In this document: in pieces, positions 30,161-40,907 of the stretch | Layout: each line of letters opens with the position of its first letter | Position numbering within the stretch: the stretch's first letter is position 1 | Source: Staphylococcus shinii | GTDB taxonomy: Bacteria > Bacillota > Bacilli > Staphylococcales > Staphylococcaceae | NCBI RefSeq assembly: GCF_017583065.1 | Contig: NZ_JAGEVL010000001.1 | Coordinates: forward strand, 62,001 to 126,000 | Length of the DNA: 64,000 bases | Direction: 5' to 3' | Translations under genes and position numbers: made by a program | The notes under the pieces: model-generated | What the model saw: the letters and a program-made list of their open reading frames with translations, nothing else | Databases searched by the model: none | What the model was told of the DNA's origin: nothing

Positions 30161-30242
30161 AACACAATCTACCCCCAATAAAGTCATAATTATAGTTTAC
30201 CATAATGAAGATGATATAATAAATCTTAAGGAGTGAGACACG

Positions 30243-31319
30243 TTGGATATAAACAATAATAAAACATTAACAAGAATGAAAATATTAACAGAATTACATG
30301 GTGCCCCTGGTTTCGAAGATGATGTAAAATCGTATATGGAATCAGAAATGTCACCTTTTGTAGATGAATTTATTTATAATCGAATGGGTGGCTTTTACGG
30401 AGTGAAACGCTCTAAAAATCCTAATGCTAAACGTATAATGGTTGCTGCTCACATGGATGAAATTGGTTTTATGGTGACTAATATAACTAGTAACGGTATG
30501 ATACAGTTTACCAATTTAGGTGGTGTTGCCAATGATATTTGGCAAGGACAAAAACTTAAAGTAAAGTCACGTCATGGGGAAGAAATTAGTGGTATTGTTG
30601 CAAATATACCTAAGCACTTTAGATCCGGCAATGAAGGTGCTCCTAAAATTGAAGATTTGTTGTTAGATATTGGTTGTGAAAATTCTGAAGAAGTAGCGCA
30701 ACGGGGTATTGAAATCGGTGATAGTATTGTACCTGATACTGCATTTACACAATTGTCTGAATATCGTTATGCTAGTAAAGCTTGGGATAATCGTTATGGT
30801 TGTTTACTTGGTATCGAATTATTAGAATTACTAAAAGGTGTAGAATTAGATTTTGATTTGTATGTAGGTGCTAACGTACAAGAAGAAGTAGGACTACGAG
30901 GTGCAAGAGCATCTGCTGAACTCATTGATCCTGATGTTGCCTTTGTTGTCGATTGTTCTCCGGCAAACGATATGAAAGGAAAACAAAATTTATCAGGTGA
31001 ATTAGGAGAAGGTACTTTAATTAGAATTAAAGATGGCACAATGTTATTAAAGCCAACATTTAGAGATTATTTACTTTCACTTGCTAAAGAATTTGGCATA
31101 GCTCACCAATATTATGTTTCGCCAGGTGGCACAGACGGCGGGGAAATTCATAAAGCTAAAATCGGTATACCTACAGCAGTAATTGGCGTTTGTGCACGAT
31201 ATATCCATAGTACAAATGCAGTGTTTGATATTAGAGATTATGAAGCTGCAAGAAAATTATTAGTAGAGAGTATAACGCATTTAAATCAAGAAAAAATTGA
31301 AATATTACAATATAAATAA
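30243..31319 (+). CDS. M42-family glutamyl aminopeptidase
   Basis: 358-aa dinuclear metal aminopeptidase (YtoP/PepA type, M42). Metal and catalytic residues occur in 'VAAHMDEIGF', 'AWDNRYGC', 'VQEEVGLRGA', 'VVDCSPAND' and 'ARYIHS'. It trims N-terminal acidic or other residues from peptides. The start is TTG at 30243, 9 nt after AAGGAG; no ATG with a better site is near. It leads the operon that continues to ytpP. Confidence 0.9.
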   Translation: MDINNNKTLTRMKILTELHGAPGFEDDVKSYMESEMSPFVDEFIYNRMGGFYGVKRSKNPNAKRIMVAAHMDEIGFMVTNITSNGMIQFTNLGGVANDIWQGQKLKVKSRHGEEISGIVANIPKHFRSGNEGAPKIEDLLLDIGCENSEEVAQRGIEIGDSIVPDTAFTQLSEYRYASKAWDNRYGCLLGIELLELLKGVELDFDLYVGANVQEEVGLRGARASAELIDPDVAFVVDCSPANDMKGKQNLSGELGEGTLIRIKDGTMLLKPTFRDYLLSLAKEFGIAHQYYVSPGGTDGGEIHKAKIGIPTAVIGVCARYIHSTNAVFDIRDYEAARKLLVESITHLNQEKIEILQYK

Positions 31320-31334
31320 TATAGGAGTGTTAAG

Positions 31335-31643
31335 ATGAAACATTTAGAAAGTGAACAACAATTTGAACAATTAAAAAATGAAAAAACTGTATTTTTATTT
31401 ACTGCAGACTGGTGTCCTGACTGTAAAGTTATTGAACCAGAACTCCCTCAAATAGAAGAGAAATTCACTGAATACAAATTTATATCAGTAGATAGAGACA
31501 AATTTATTGATTTATGCGTTGAGCATGGCATTATGGGTATACCAAGTTTTCTTGTGTTTAGTGCTGGTCAACAAATTGGCAGTTATATTGGTAAAGAGCG
31601 TAAATCAATTGAACAAATTGATGCATTTTTATCTTCGTTATAA
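31335..31643 (+). CDS. ytpP: Thioredoxin-like protein YtpP
   Basis: 102-aa thioredoxin fold with active site WCPDC in 'TADWCPDCKVIEPEL' and cis-Pro in 'GIPSFLVF'. A cytoplasmic thiol oxidoreductase; WCPDC rather than WCGPC marks it as YtpP-like, and in relatives it is linked to bacillithiol chemistry. Starts 15 nt after the M42 peptidase gene. Confidence 0.9.
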   Translation: MKHLESEQQFEQLKNEKTVFLFTADWCPDCKVIEPELPQIEEKFTEYKFISVDRDKFIDLCVEHGIMGIPSFLVFSAGQQIGSYIGKERKSIEQIDAFLSSL

Positions 31644-31689
31644 GTCGATTCATTTTGTAAAGAAACCAAGATCAATTTATAAAAATATA

Positions 31690-31733
31690 TACCCTTAGAA
31701 CTTACATTTTTTCTGTTCCTAAGGGTACTTTTA
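31690..31733 (+). terminator. Terminator after ytpP
   Basis: TACCCTTAG (31690-31698) pairs with CTAAGGGTA (31719-31727); the stem extends with AAC/GTT after a bulge, and CTTTTATT follows. Confidence 0.75.
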
Positions 31734-31773
31734 TTGTAAACTAGAACAAGGCACGTTAATAGGAGTGTTAAAC

Positions 31774-32637
31774 ATGAATGTCTTTCAAATGAGAGATAAA
31801 TTAAAAGATCGATTGAACCATTTAGACGTTAAATTTAATTTTAATCGTGATGAAGAAACATTACGTATATCTAGAGTAGATAATGATAAAGGCGTTACTG
31901 TTAAACTTTCTCCGATTGTAGCTAAATATAAATCTCAAAAAGAAAAAATAGTTGATGAAATCGTCTATTATGTGGAAGAAGCTGTAGCACAAATGAATGA
32001 TGCGGCATTATCTAATACTGATGACATTAAAGTAATGCCAGTATTAAGATCGCCAAGCTTTGATAAAAAGGACAAAAGTGGAAACGCATTTGTTATAGAT
32101 GAACATACTGCAGAAACTAATATATACTATGCGATGGATTTAGGTAAGTCTTACCGTCTAATTGATGAAACAACACTACAACAAATGAATCTCACTAAAC
32201 AACAATTAAAAGAGATGGCGTTATTTAACGTAAGAAAATTAAAAAATAAATATACGACTGATGAAGTAAAAGGTAATATATTCTATTTTGTTAATACTAA
32301 TGATGGTTATGATGCTAGTAGAGTATTAAACACTTCATTTTTAAATAATATACAAAAACAATGTGAAGGTGAAATGTTAGTAGCGGTGCCACACCAAGAT
32401 GTATTAATCATAGCTGATATAAGAAATAAAACAGGTTATGATGTGATGGCACATTTAACTATGGAGTTTTTCACAAATGGTTTAGTGCCCATTACTTCAC
32501 TATCTTTAGGGTATGATAAAGGACATTTTGAACCTATTTTTATCTTAGGTAAAAATAATAAACAAAAAAGAGATCCAAATGTAATACAAAGATTAGAAGC
32601 TACAAGAAAACAATACGAAAATAAAGATAAGAAGTAA
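31774..32637 (+). CDS. ytpQ: DUF1444 family protein YtpQ
   Basis: 287-aa cytoplasmic protein of the YtpQ/DUF1444 family, identified by '[12 protein letters not shown]' at the start, '[11 protein letters not shown]', and '[16 protein letters not shown]' near the end. Its function is not established. The ATG at 31774 has AGGAGTG ahead; an earlier in-frame start at 31765 lies inside that site. It is followed by ytpR at 13 nt. Confidence 0.85.
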   Translation: MNVFQMRDKLKDRLNHLDVKFNFNRDEETLRISRVDNDKGVTVKLSPIVAKYKSQKEKIVDEIVYYVEEAVAQMNDAALSNTDDIKVMPVLRSPSFDKKDKSGNAFVIDEHTAETNIYYAMDLGKSYRLIDETTLQQMNLTKQQLKEMALFNVRKLKNKYTTDEVKGNIFYFVNTNDGYDASRVLNTSFLNNIQKQCEGEMLVAVPHQDVLIIADIRNKTGYDVMAHLTMEFFTNGLVPITSLSLGYDKGHFEPIFILGKNNKQKRDPNVIQRLEATRKQYENKDKK

Positions 32638-32650
32638 GGAGCAAATTTTA

Positions 32651-33250
32651 ATGAATCTTTTTTATAATAAACAAGCAGTAGGCGATGTAGCATTTTTACA
32701 AATAGAGCCTGCTAATGGTGAATTTAATTATGAATATAAAGGCGATGTCGTCGAAATACAACATGAAAATAAAGTTGTAGGATTCAATATATTTAACGCA
32801 TCACAAAAATCATCTATAGATGGCAACGGCCACATTAAATTAAATGAAACTTTAGTAAATGAATTACAAACTGCTATTGAAGAAGCCGGATTCACTTATA
32901 AGTTAGATGCTGATTTTTCACCTAAATTTGTAGTAGGTTATGTTGAGACAAAAGAAAAGCATCCAGATGCTGATAAATTAAGTGTATTGAGTGTTGATGT
33001 TGCTACTGAAAAATTACAAATTGTTTGTGGTGCAGCTAATATTGAAGCAGGACAAAAAGTTGTTGTAGCAAAAGTTGGAGCTGTTATGCCTAGCGGTATG
33101 GTAATAAAAGATGCTGAACTTAGAGGCGTTGCCTCAAGTGGCATGATATGTTCAATGAAAGAGTTAGATTTACCAAACGCACCACAAGAAAAAGGTATTA
33201 TGGTCTTATCTGATGATTACACAGTAGGGCAAGCATTTTTTGAAGAATAA
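32651..33250 (+). CDS. ytpR: tRNA-binding domain protein YtpR
   Basis: 199 aa. The N-terminal DUF4479 part (about 1-90) is followed by an EMAPII/PheT-type tRNA-binding OB fold ('[20 protein letters not shown]', '[20 protein letters not shown]', '[15 protein letters not shown]'). It resembles the N-terminal anticodon-independent tRNA domain of the PheT subunit without the synthetase. The role is unclear. It lies directly upstream of sftA/ftsK. Confidence 0.88.
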   Translation: MNLFYNKQAVGDVAFLQIEPANGEFNYEYKGDVVEIQHENKVVGFNIFNASQKSSIDGNGHIKLNETLVNELQTAIEEAGFTYKLDADFSPKFVVGYVETKEKHPDADKLSVLSVDVATEKLQIVCGAANIEAGQKVVVAKVGAVMPSGMVIKDAELRGVASSGMICSMKELDLPNAPQEKGIMVLSDDYTVGQAFFEE

Positions 33251-33267
33251 AAGGGGGTAATGTGCGT

Positions 33268-36200
33268 ATGAGCTGGTTCGACAAGTTATTTGGAGAAGAT
33301 AATGACTCAAGTGAAGATTATCTTAATAAAAGAAGCCAACGACGTCAAAAAGCTACACAACAAGAAGACCAAGATTCATTACTTCCTCAGAACAATGATG
33401 TTTATGAAAGACCAAAAGGAAAGTTTAGATTTCCAATGCGTATTTTGGAAGAAGCAAATGAAACGAATGACGTAAACAACGATACAACTGAAGACAATTC
33501 GAATAATAAAGTTAACGATAATCATATTTATCGCAAGAATGACGACAATATAAGTGTTAACCACAAGCAAAGAAGACGTAGACATATGTATGAAAATGAC
33601 GTTTCTAATAATGTTGATTCACAACATATAGAACAAAATCACACACGTGACGAAACAGCTTTTGATTCAAAAAGTGAACAGAGAAGTCACAAAGGTAAAA
33701 GAATGAGAATTCAGACGGATGTTTTACGCGCTAACGCGACTTCAAAACATAAATCTAATACACCTAGTTATCATCAAAGTGATTTTAAAGCGAGTGAGGT
33801 GCCTTCTGCGATTTTTGGTACAAAAAAACCTAGTCCGTTAGTTAATGGTGTTATAAAACAAGATCAGGAAGGTGAAGAGGATTCAAACGACGATAAAGAT
33901 AATTCGAAATTTGAAAATACTATGCAAAGTGATGCTCAAAATTTGAGTTCAGATGATACTACGTATTATAACGATCAATATGTCGTTGATCCTAGTGAAA
34001 ACAATAATGCTGTGACATCTTCATCAACTATTGAACAAACAGAAGATAGTGAAGGTGAAGAAGAACAGCCACCAAACAACTCGTTTGAGTCAACAGACGT
34101 CTCCAAACAAGAACCTCTTGCTAAGAGTGCTAAAATTGATAATACAATTAATATAGAAAATAGATATGCTTCACAAATTGTTGAAGAAATACGTCGTGAA
34201 CGTGAAAGAAAAGTGCTTCAAAAGCGCCAATTTAAAAAAGCGTTACAACAAAAACGTCATGAACATCAAGAGAAGCAAGAAGATAGTATACAAAAAGCAA
34301 TCGATGAAATGTATGCTAAACAAGCTCAAAACTACATAGGTGAAAGCTCATTAGATGCTGAAGATCAAACGGCAAATGCTACTGAAATTGATTCGGAAGC
34401 ATCAATTCAAGACGCTTCAAATCCTAACGTTACGCAAAATACATCTAACGATAAACAAGAAGACGAGATAGACTCAACATATAATTATGAAGAAATTAAT
34501 TTAGATAATATTCGTGATATACATACAATCAATGACGAGTATGTAAATGTTGATTCTGAAATACAAACTGAAAAAAGCGCTACAGAATCTCACGAAATAA
34601 TTGACGATGTATCAGAAGATACAAATGATGATATATCTCAAGACATAGCTAATACACCTGGGGATACATCTCCAGATGAATTAGTTAACTCACAATCTAA
34701 CGAAAAGCTAAATGATGAAACTTCTGAAATGCAATCAGAAACAGAAGAAAGTCAAATTGCAGAAAGTGTAGATAATGACATAGCTGATGCGTATTACAGA
34801 GAGTTAACAGATAGTGATACGAGTGAATTAACTTCAATAAATAATGAGACCTTACATTCAAATGAAGATAATACAAATGAAAACGTAGAAACATCACAGG
34901 TTTCTGAGTCTGCAGAAATGTTGAATGATACCTTCGAATCTTCTAGTTCATCTTTATCAGTTGAAGGTAATAGCGAAGACTCAAATCTATCTCATTCCGA
35001 AGAAAATACAATAGATGATATAGATGTTAGCCATTCAGAAGTAGCTCATGACAATAAAGATATTTCACAAGATAAAGATTTAAATGAACAAGAAATTAAT
35101 GATAGAGTAGATTCAAAAGTTGATACTGGTAAAGCAACACATCGTGACCAGTCAACTCAAGCCAAATCAGCTAAAAAGAAAGGGAGTAAACCTTTCAACG
35201 TAGTCATGACGCCTTCAGATAAAAAACGTATGCTAGACGCAAGAAAATCACAAAATCAAAATCAAGTTAGTTCAAATATTGAACATGCAACAAACAATAA
35301 CGTTTCTGAACCTACGACAGAGCAACAGAAAGGTCATACGATTTCTTCAGAACGTCAAAATCAAGCTATGACAACTGAGTCAGATAATGTTCAACACAGT
35401 ACTTCAAAAAATGATTTAAATAATACATCAGACATTGAAGTTGGAACATTCTCAGATGAAACGCCGACGAATACAACAGAAAATAATTATGCTGAAGCTG
35501 AAACGACTACTAGTAATAATCAAAAATCTGGTAAGTCAGATTTTTCCATAGATAACAATGTTGTTAGTAATCATCAGCCAGTTAATCCAAACGAGCACTC
35601 TGAACAATCTGTTCAAGAATCATTACTAAAATCAGAGCCTACTTCACAGCTAGGTGGTACAAAAACATCAAAAGAGGATGAAAATAAGCCAACTATACGT
35701 CGAGGGCCCAATATTAAATTACCGAGTGTGGAATTATTAGAAGCACCTAAACAACATGAAGTAGATAAGTCTTGGATAGAGGATAAAAAACAAGAATTAA
35801 ATGAAGCTTTCTATTATTTCAATGTGCCAGCAGAGGTGCAGAATGTAACAGAAGGCCCAAGTGTAACGCGTTTTGAATTATCCGTTGAAAAAGGTGTGAA
35901 AGTTTCAAGAATTACTGCTTTACAAGATGATATTAAGATGGCGTTAGCTGCGAAAGATATTCGTATTGAAGCACCAATAGCCGGCACGAGCTTAGTAGGT
36001 ATAGAAGTACCGAACCAAAATTCGACAACAGTAAATTTACGTTCAATAATTGAAGAGCCTACATTTAAAAATTCAGAATCTAAATTAACTGTAGCTATGG
36101 GTCTTAGAATTAACAATGAGCCATTATTAATGGATATATCCAAAACACCACACGCTTTAATAGCCGGTGCTACAGGTTCTGGTAAATCAGTATGTATAAA

Positions 36201-37098
36201 TAGTATCTTAATGTCTTTATTATATAAAAATCATCCAGAAGAATTAAAATTACTTTTAATCGATCCAAAAATGGTTGAATTGGCTCCATATAATGATTTA
36301 CCACATTTAGTTTCACCAGTTATTACAGATGTAAAAGCAGCTACACAAAGTTTGAAATGGGCTGTTGAAGAGATGGAAAGACGCTATAAAGTCTTTGCTA
36401 AATATCATGTAAGAAATATTACTGCCTTTAATAAGAAAGCAACATATGAGGATAGAATGCCAAAAATTGTTATAGTTATAGATGAGTTAGCTGATTTAAT
36501 GATGATGGCACCACAAGAAGTCGAGCAATCGATTGCTCGTATAGCACAAAAAGCACGTGCTTGTGGCATCCATATGTTAGTTGCAACGCAAAGACCATCA
36601 GTTAATGTAATAACAGGTTTAATCAAAGCAAATATTCCAACAAGAGTTGCATTCATGGTATCATCAAGCGTTGATTCTCGTACTATTCTAGATAGTGGTG
36701 GTGCGGAACGTTTACTAGGATATGGTGATATGCTTTATCTAGGTAGTGGGATGAACAAACCAATTCGTGTTCAAGGTACCTTTGTATCTGATGAAGAAAT
36801 TGATGATGTTGTTGATTTTATTAAAGAACAAAGAGAGCCAGAATATTTATTTGAAGAAAAAGAATTATTGAAAAAAACTGAAAGTCAACCTCAAGACGAT
36901 TTATTCGATGATGTGTGTCAATTTATGTTGAATGAGGGACATATCTCAACTTCATTAATACAACGACATTTCCAAATTGGTTACAACCGTGCAGCCAGAA
37001 TAGTTGATCAATTAGAACAGCTAGGTTATGTTTCGGGAGCTAATGGTTCAAAACCAAGAGATGTATACATTACAGAATCAGATTTAAATGAGAATTAA
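33268..37098 (+). CDS. sftA: Soluble DNA translocase SftA/FtsK
   Basis: 1276 aa. There are no membrane helices at the N-terminus; a very long acidic, Asn/Ser/Glu-rich linker covers about residues 30-810. The motor follows: a FtsK alpha/beta part from about 812, Walker A GATGSGKS (967-974), Walker B 'IVIVIDELADLMM' (near 1067), and a C-terminal winged-helix gamma domain ('LIQRHFQIGYNRAARIVDQL'). It pumps DNA away from closing septa. In staphylococcal literature this soluble type is called FtsK. The ATG at 33268 was chosen over GTG 33262. Confidence 0.9.
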   Translation: MSWFDKLFGEDNDSSEDYLNKRSQRRQKATQQEDQDSLLPQNNDVYERPKGKFRFPMRILEEANETNDVNNDTTEDNSNNKVNDNHIYRKNDDNISVNHKQRRRRHMYENDVSNNVDSQHIEQNHTRDETAFDSKSEQRSHKGKRMRIQTDVLRANATSKHKSNTPSYHQSDFKASEVPSAIFGTKKPSPLVNGVIKQDQEGEEDSNDDKDNSKFENTMQSDAQNLSSDDTTYYNDQYVVDPSENNNAVTSSSTIEQTEDSEGEEEQPPNNSFESTDVSKQEPLAKSAKIDNTINIENRYASQIVEEIRRERERKVLQKRQFKKALQQKRHEHQEKQEDSIQKAIDEMYAKQAQNYIGESSLDAEDQTANATEIDSEASIQDASNPNVTQNTSNDKQEDEIDSTYNYEEINLDNIRDIHTINDEYVNVDSEIQTEKSATESHEIIDDVSEDTNDDISQDIANTPGDTSPDELVNSQSNEKLNDETSEMQSETEESQIAESVDNDIADAYYRELTDSDTSELTSINNETLHSNEDNTNENVETSQVSESAEMLNDTFESSSSSLSVEGNSEDSNLSHSEENTIDDIDVSHSEVAHDNKDISQDKDLNEQEINDRVDSKVDTGKATHRDQSTQAKSAKKKGSKPFNVVMTPSDKKRMLDARKSQNQNQVSSNIEHATNNNVSEPTTEQQKGHTISSERQNQAMTTESDNVQHSTSKNDLNNTSDIEVGTFSDETPTNTTENNYAEAETTTSNNQKSGKSDFSIDNNVVSNHQPVNPNEHSEQSVQESLLKSEPTSQLGGTKTSKEDENKPTIRRGPNIKLPSVELLEAPKQHEVDKSWIEDKKQELNEAFYYFNVPAEVQNVTEGPSVTRFELSVEKGVKVSRITALQDDIKMALAAKDIRIEAPIAGTSLVGIEVPNQNSTTVNLRSIIEEPTFKNSESKLTVAMGLRINNEPLLMDISKTPHALIAGATGSGKSVCINSILMSLLYKNHPEELKLLLIDPKMVELAPYNDLPHLVSPVITDVKAATQSLKWAVEEMERRYKVFAKYHVRNITAFNKKATYEDRMPKIVIVIDELADLMMMAPQEVEQSIARIAQKARACGIHMLVATQRPSVNVITGLIKANIPTRVAFMVSSSVDSRTILDSGGAERLLGYGDMLYLGSGMNKPIRVQGTFVSDEEIDDVVDFIKEQREPEYLFEEKELLKKTESQPQDDLFDDVCQFMLNEGHISTSLIQRHFQIGYNRAARIVDQLEQLGYVSGANGSKPRDVYITESDLNEN

Positions 37099-37121
37099 TA
37101 TAGAGATAAAGGAGTGTTTTT

Positions 37122-38435
37122 ATGACACATTATCATTTTGTTGGCATAAAAGGTGCCGGTATGAGTTCATTAGCACAAATCATGCGTGATCTTGGAAATG
37201 AAGTTCAAGGTTCAGATATTCAAAATTATGTTTTTACAGAAGTAGCTTTAAAAAATAATGGTATCAAAATTTTACCTTTCAATGCGGATAATATTAAAGA
37301 AGATATGGTCATCGTACAAGGTAATGCGTTTCCTGATACACATGAGGAAATTGTACGTGCACATGAATTAAAAATTGAAGTTATTCGCTATCATGACTTC
37401 TTAGGTCATATTATCAACCAATATACGTCTGTAGCAGTTACAGGCGCACATGGAAAGACATCTACTACAGGTTTACTATCACATGTCATGAATGGTGATA
37501 AAAAGACTTCATTTCTAATCGGTGATGGTACTGGTCTGGGTATTCCTGCAAGTGATTATTTCGCATTCGAAGCTTGTGAATACCGCAGACATTTCTTAAG
37601 TTATCATCCAGATTACGCGATTATGACAAATATAGATTTTGATCATCCAGACTATTTTAAAGACGTTGATGATGTATTCAATGCGTTCCAAGAAATGGCG
37701 CAGAACGTGAAAAAGGCTATCATTGCATGGGGTGATGACGAGCATTTACGAAAAATTGAAGCTGACGTACCAGTTTACTATTATGGCTTTTCTAAAGATG
37801 ACGATGTTTATGCAGATAACCTAAAAATCAGTGAAAAAGGTACTCAATTTGACGTATACATCAAAAACGAATACTATGATACATTCCTTTCACCACAGTT
37901 TGGCGACCATAATATTCTAAATGGTCTTGCTGTAATTACAATAAGCTATCTAGAAAGCCTAAATGTAGACAATATCAAAGCTGCGTTAGAAACGTTTGGT
38001 GGCGTGAAAAGAAGATTCAACGAAACAAAAATTGGTAATCAAGTGTTAGTTGATGATTATGCCCACCACCCTAGAGAAATTAGTGCGACAATTGAGACAG
38101 CGAGAAAGAAATATCCTAATAAAGATGTTATTGCTGTATTTCAACCTCATACATTTAGTAGAACACAAGCATTTTTAGATGAGTTTGCAGAATGCTTAAA
38201 CTTAGCCGATACAACATTCTTATGTGAAATTTTTGGTTCTATAAGAGAAAACACTGGTAATTTAACTATTCAAGACTTGATTCAAAGAATAGACGGGGCA
38301 AAATTAATCGATGAGGAAAGTGTAAATATATTAGAACAATATAGTAATTCAGTTATTTTATTTATGGGCGCTGGCGATATTCAAAAAATTCAACGAGCTT
38401 ATATGGAAAAAGTTGGTGTCACTTCGTCATTTTAG
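37122..38435 (+). CDS. murC: UDP-N-acetylmuramate--L-alanine ligase
   Basis: 437-aa Mur ligase. It has an N-terminal UDP-binding '[14 protein letters not shown]', the ATP P-loop 'GAHGKTST' near residue 108, '[11 protein letters not shown]', and C-terminal '[10 protein letters not shown]'. It adds the first amino acid of the peptidoglycan stem. AAGGAGTG precedes the ATG, 23 nt after sftA. Confidence 0.97.
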   Translation: MTHYHFVGIKGAGMSSLAQIMRDLGNEVQGSDIQNYVFTEVALKNNGIKILPFNADNIKEDMVIVQGNAFPDTHEEIVRAHELKIEVIRYHDFLGHIINQYTSVAVTGAHGKTSTTGLLSHVMNGDKKTSFLIGDGTGLGIPASDYFAFEACEYRRHFLSYHPDYAIMTNIDFDHPDYFKDVDDVFNAFQEMAQNVKKAIIAWGDDEHLRKIEADVPVYYYGFSKDDDVYADNLKISEKGTQFDVYIKNEYYDTFLSPQFGDHNILNGLAVITISYLESLNVDNIKAALETFGGVKRRFNETKIGNQVLVDDYAHHPREISATIETARKKYPNKDVIAVFQPHTFSRTQAFLDEFAECLNLADTTFLCEIFGSIRENTGNLTIQDLIQRIDGAKLIDEESVNILEQYSNSVILFMGAGDIQKIQRAYMEKVGVTSSF

Positions 38436-38505
38436 TATGTTTATGTTAAAATGATGGGGGTATTTATATTAAATAACAACATATGATTAATAGGAGGCGT
38501 TTTTA

Positions 38506-39000
38506 ATGGAATGGATTTTACCTATAGCTGGAATTATTGCGGCGATTGCATTTCTAATATTAGTAATTGGTATCGTTGTAGTTTTACTTTCAGTTAAGAA
38601 GAATTTAGATCACGTTGCAAAAACACTTGATGGAGTTGAAGGACAAATTCAAGGTATTACACGTGAATCTACAGATTTACTTCATAAAGCAAATCGCTTA
38701 ACTGAAGATATTCAAGATAAATCAGATCGTTTAAATTCAGTAGTTGATGCTGTTAAAGGTATCGGTGATTCTGTACAAACTTTAAATGGTTCAGTTGATC
38801 GAGTTACAAACTCAATTACGCACAACATTTCTCAAAATGAAGATAAAATTTCTCAAGTTGTACAATGGTCAAATGTAGCAATGGAAGTTGCTGATAAATG
38901 GCAAAACAGAAGAAATCGTAGAGATAGTGCAAATTATAAAGCGAGCAGTGTAGCAAACGATTCAAATCATAGCTATACTACACGTGTAGATAACAAATAA
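38506..39000 (+). CDS. ytxG: DUF948 membrane protein YtxG
   Basis: 164 aa. One membrane segment (about residues 5-29) is followed by a coiled-coil region of heptad-like repeats ('NLDHVAKTLDGVEGQIQG') and a basic tail. It is a general-stress protein in Bacillus. AGGAGG lies 9 nt upstream of the ATG. It precedes the YtxH gene, as in Bacillus. Confidence 0.85.
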   Translation: MEWILPIAGIIAAIAFLILVIGIVVVLLSVKKNLDHVAKTLDGVEGQIQGITRESTDLLHKANRLTEDIQDKSDRLNSVVDAVKGIGDSVQTLNGSVDRVTNSITHNISQNEDKISQVVQWSNVAMEVADKWQNRRNRRDSANYKASSVANDSNHSYTTRVDNK

Positions 39001-39015
39001 TTCATATATTTAAAA

Positions 39016-39063
39016 AACAAATGCACTTAAATGAGGTTTGAAACTTATTTAAGTGCATTTGTT
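39016..39063 (+). terminator. 17-bp perfect hairpin between ytxG and the YtxH gene
   Basis: AACAAATGCACTTAAAT (39016-39032) and ATTTAAGTGCATTTGTT (39047-39063) are perfectly complementary with a 14-nt loop. There is no T-run; the next gene's GGGGG ribosome site (39066-39071) lies directly after it. It may act as an mRNA processing or stability element rather than a true terminator. Confidence 0.6.
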
Positions 39064-39080
39064 ATAGGGGGCATTCAATT

Positions 39081-40502
39081 ATGAAATACTATAATCGAGA
39101 TAATTATGAAAGAAACTTAGAAAGTTATCAAGTACCAGAATATTTTACTAAAGGTGCCAGAAACGAATTTGTGTATGGATTTATCGTAGGCGCTGTGATT
39201 GGTTCAGCTTTAGGTTTAGTTTCCATTAGTAAATCTAGATCTTCTAATAAAAATGTTCCGGAAAATAAAGAACAATTTAAATCAAATATTGTCGCACAAA
39301 GTGAACAAGAACAACAAGATGCTGAAAATAAACTAGCAGGACTGAAATCAACTATTGCAGATTCTCAAAAAAATAACACAGAAGTGTCAGATAAAGAATT
39401 AGCAGCTCAAAAAGTTGCTATTCAAAAAGAAACATCTGATAATGAATTAGCTAATATGTCACCTGAGGCACAAGAACAACAAGAAGCAAAAAATGAAAAT
39501 AATAAAGATGATGTGGTATCCGGTGATTTATCTACTGAACATATTGACCCAGATGCTGAACCAACTGAAGATGAAGTCAGTGCTCAACAAGACGCTATAA
39601 AAGAGGAAACATCGGATAATACAGATGCTGAAGTAACCTCTACAGCTGACTCAGCTAAAAATGAAGGTATCAATGGCAAAACAGCTGCAGCAACTGCAGG
39701 AGGTGCTATTGCTGCAGGTGGTTTAGCAAGTGCGGCACAAAATAAAAAAGAAGCATTAAATAATAATTCAGAGGTTTCAGAAAACACTTCAAAACTAATA
39801 AATGAAGAGGATAGACCAAAAGAATCAGCTAAAAATGCGCCAAATTTAGTAACACAAGAAGCAACTACTGAATCATCATCTTATGATAACGATAAGTCAG
39901 AAGTAGCTAGTTCTGGTGCAGTTAGTGCTTCAGGCTTAGCATTAGCAGCTAACAATAAACAACAAGCAATCAATAATAATCAAAATATTGCAGATAATAC
40001 TGCTAACTTGCTAATTCCAGAGTCGCCAAAGCAAGCTAAACACCAATCAGTACCGAATTTAATTACCCCAAATATTGAGAATGCAGTAGAATCTACTGAT
40101 AAAGTTGATAATAGTGCGGATAAAAATAACAAAAAAGCAACAGCTACAGAAATTCCAAAACCAACAGCAGCTGAACAACGTATTACACAAACGCACAAGA
40201 CGGTATCATTTAAAGATGGTATTATTGTCCATGAAAATGCTAGCAGAAATTTAAGTGAACAATCAGTTGCACAAGGTAGTACAAGTAATACAACACAAAA
40301 AGATAAAAAAGCATCGACTGAATCAAATGATGGTATTATTAATCACGATGAATCACAAACGACTAGTAAAGTGGCAAATTCAACTAAAAATAACTCAAGT
40401 AAAAACAAATCAAGTAAAAAAACGTATACTAAAAATAGAACACAAATGAATAAGACAGAAAAAGCTGAAAGTAAAATTGATAAAAGAACTTTCAATGATT
40501 AA
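39081..40502 (+). CDS. Repeat-rich YtxH-domain membrane protein
   Basis: 473 aa. A membrane segment (about 31-49, with GAVIGSALGL) of YtxH type is followed by a long low-complexity Asn/Ser/Lys/Glu region. Two 47-residue repeats can be aligned: GLASAAQNKKEALNNNS (214 onward) and GLALAANNKQQAINNNQ (285 onward), both ending in PNLVTQE/PNLITPN. Shorter repeats are AIQKETSDNE/AIKEETSDNT and DGIIVHEN/DGIINHDE. The C-terminus is strongly basic. Only the first 50 residues resemble Bacillus YtxH. Function unknown. Confidence 0.7.
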   Translation: MKYYNRDNYERNLESYQVPEYFTKGARNEFVYGFIVGAVIGSALGLVSISKSRSSNKNVPENKEQFKSNIVAQSEQEQQDAENKLAGLKSTIADSQKNNTEVSDKELAAQKVAIQKETSDNELANMSPEAQEQQEAKNENNKDDVVSGDLSTEHIDPDAEPTEDEVSAQQDAIKEETSDNTDAEVTSTADSAKNEGINGKTAAATAGGAIAAGGLASAAQNKKEALNNNSEVSENTSKLINEEDRPKESAKNAPNLVTQEATTESSSYDNDKSEVASSGAVSASGLALAANNKQQAINNNQNIADNTANLLIPESPKQAKHQSVPNLITPNIENAVESTDKVDNSADKNNKKATATEIPKPTAAEQRITQTHKTVSFKDGIIVHENASRNLSEQSVAQGSTSNTTQKDKKASTESNDGIINHDESQTTSKVANSTKNNSSKNKSSKKTYTKNRTQMNKTEKAESKIDKRTFND

Positions 40503-40907
40503 TTCAATTAATAAGAAAGGGTCCGAGGCATAATATTTGTTTTGGATCCTTTTCGTTTATTTAATATGAAACGTTGATTAGATCATTTATCAATTAAATT
40601 CCATGCATATTTGCTTTATTACTTGTTGCTTTTATATTGAACCGTAGACTTTATATCTATATCTTAAAATTTGATATTAGGTTTGATATTAGGAAGAAAT
40701 ATTGAAAAACACATAATAGTGTAAAAATGGCCTAGATATTAACTGAAAATTCAGTTATTATTAATGTTATTCACTTTTAAAGTGATTTTTTTCAATCGCT
40801 ACTTGAACTTATAAGTAGTTATTGTTAGAATAACGTTTAACAAATATTTTATCGCTTTAAAGCAGAATAAAATATCGCTTTTTAAATTTTTCATAGAGGT
40901 GAATAAA
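40503..40907 (+). other. Leader region of aroA with hairpins
   Basis: 405 nt without a protein gene. It holds a GTCCGAGGCATAAT-type repeat remnant (40521-40553), a 12-bp direct repeat TTTGATATTAGG (twice in 40671-40694), hairpin AACTGAAAATTCAGTT (40741-40756), and TCACTTTTAAAGTGA followed by T8 (40771-40792), a terminator-like hairpin 115 nt before aroA. Possible attenuation, unproven. Confidence 0.45.

Noticed and set aside
33379..33585. Hydrophobic minus-strand frame opposite the sftA linker
   Set aside because: Arises from the antisense of Asn/Asp-rich codons; no ribosome site.
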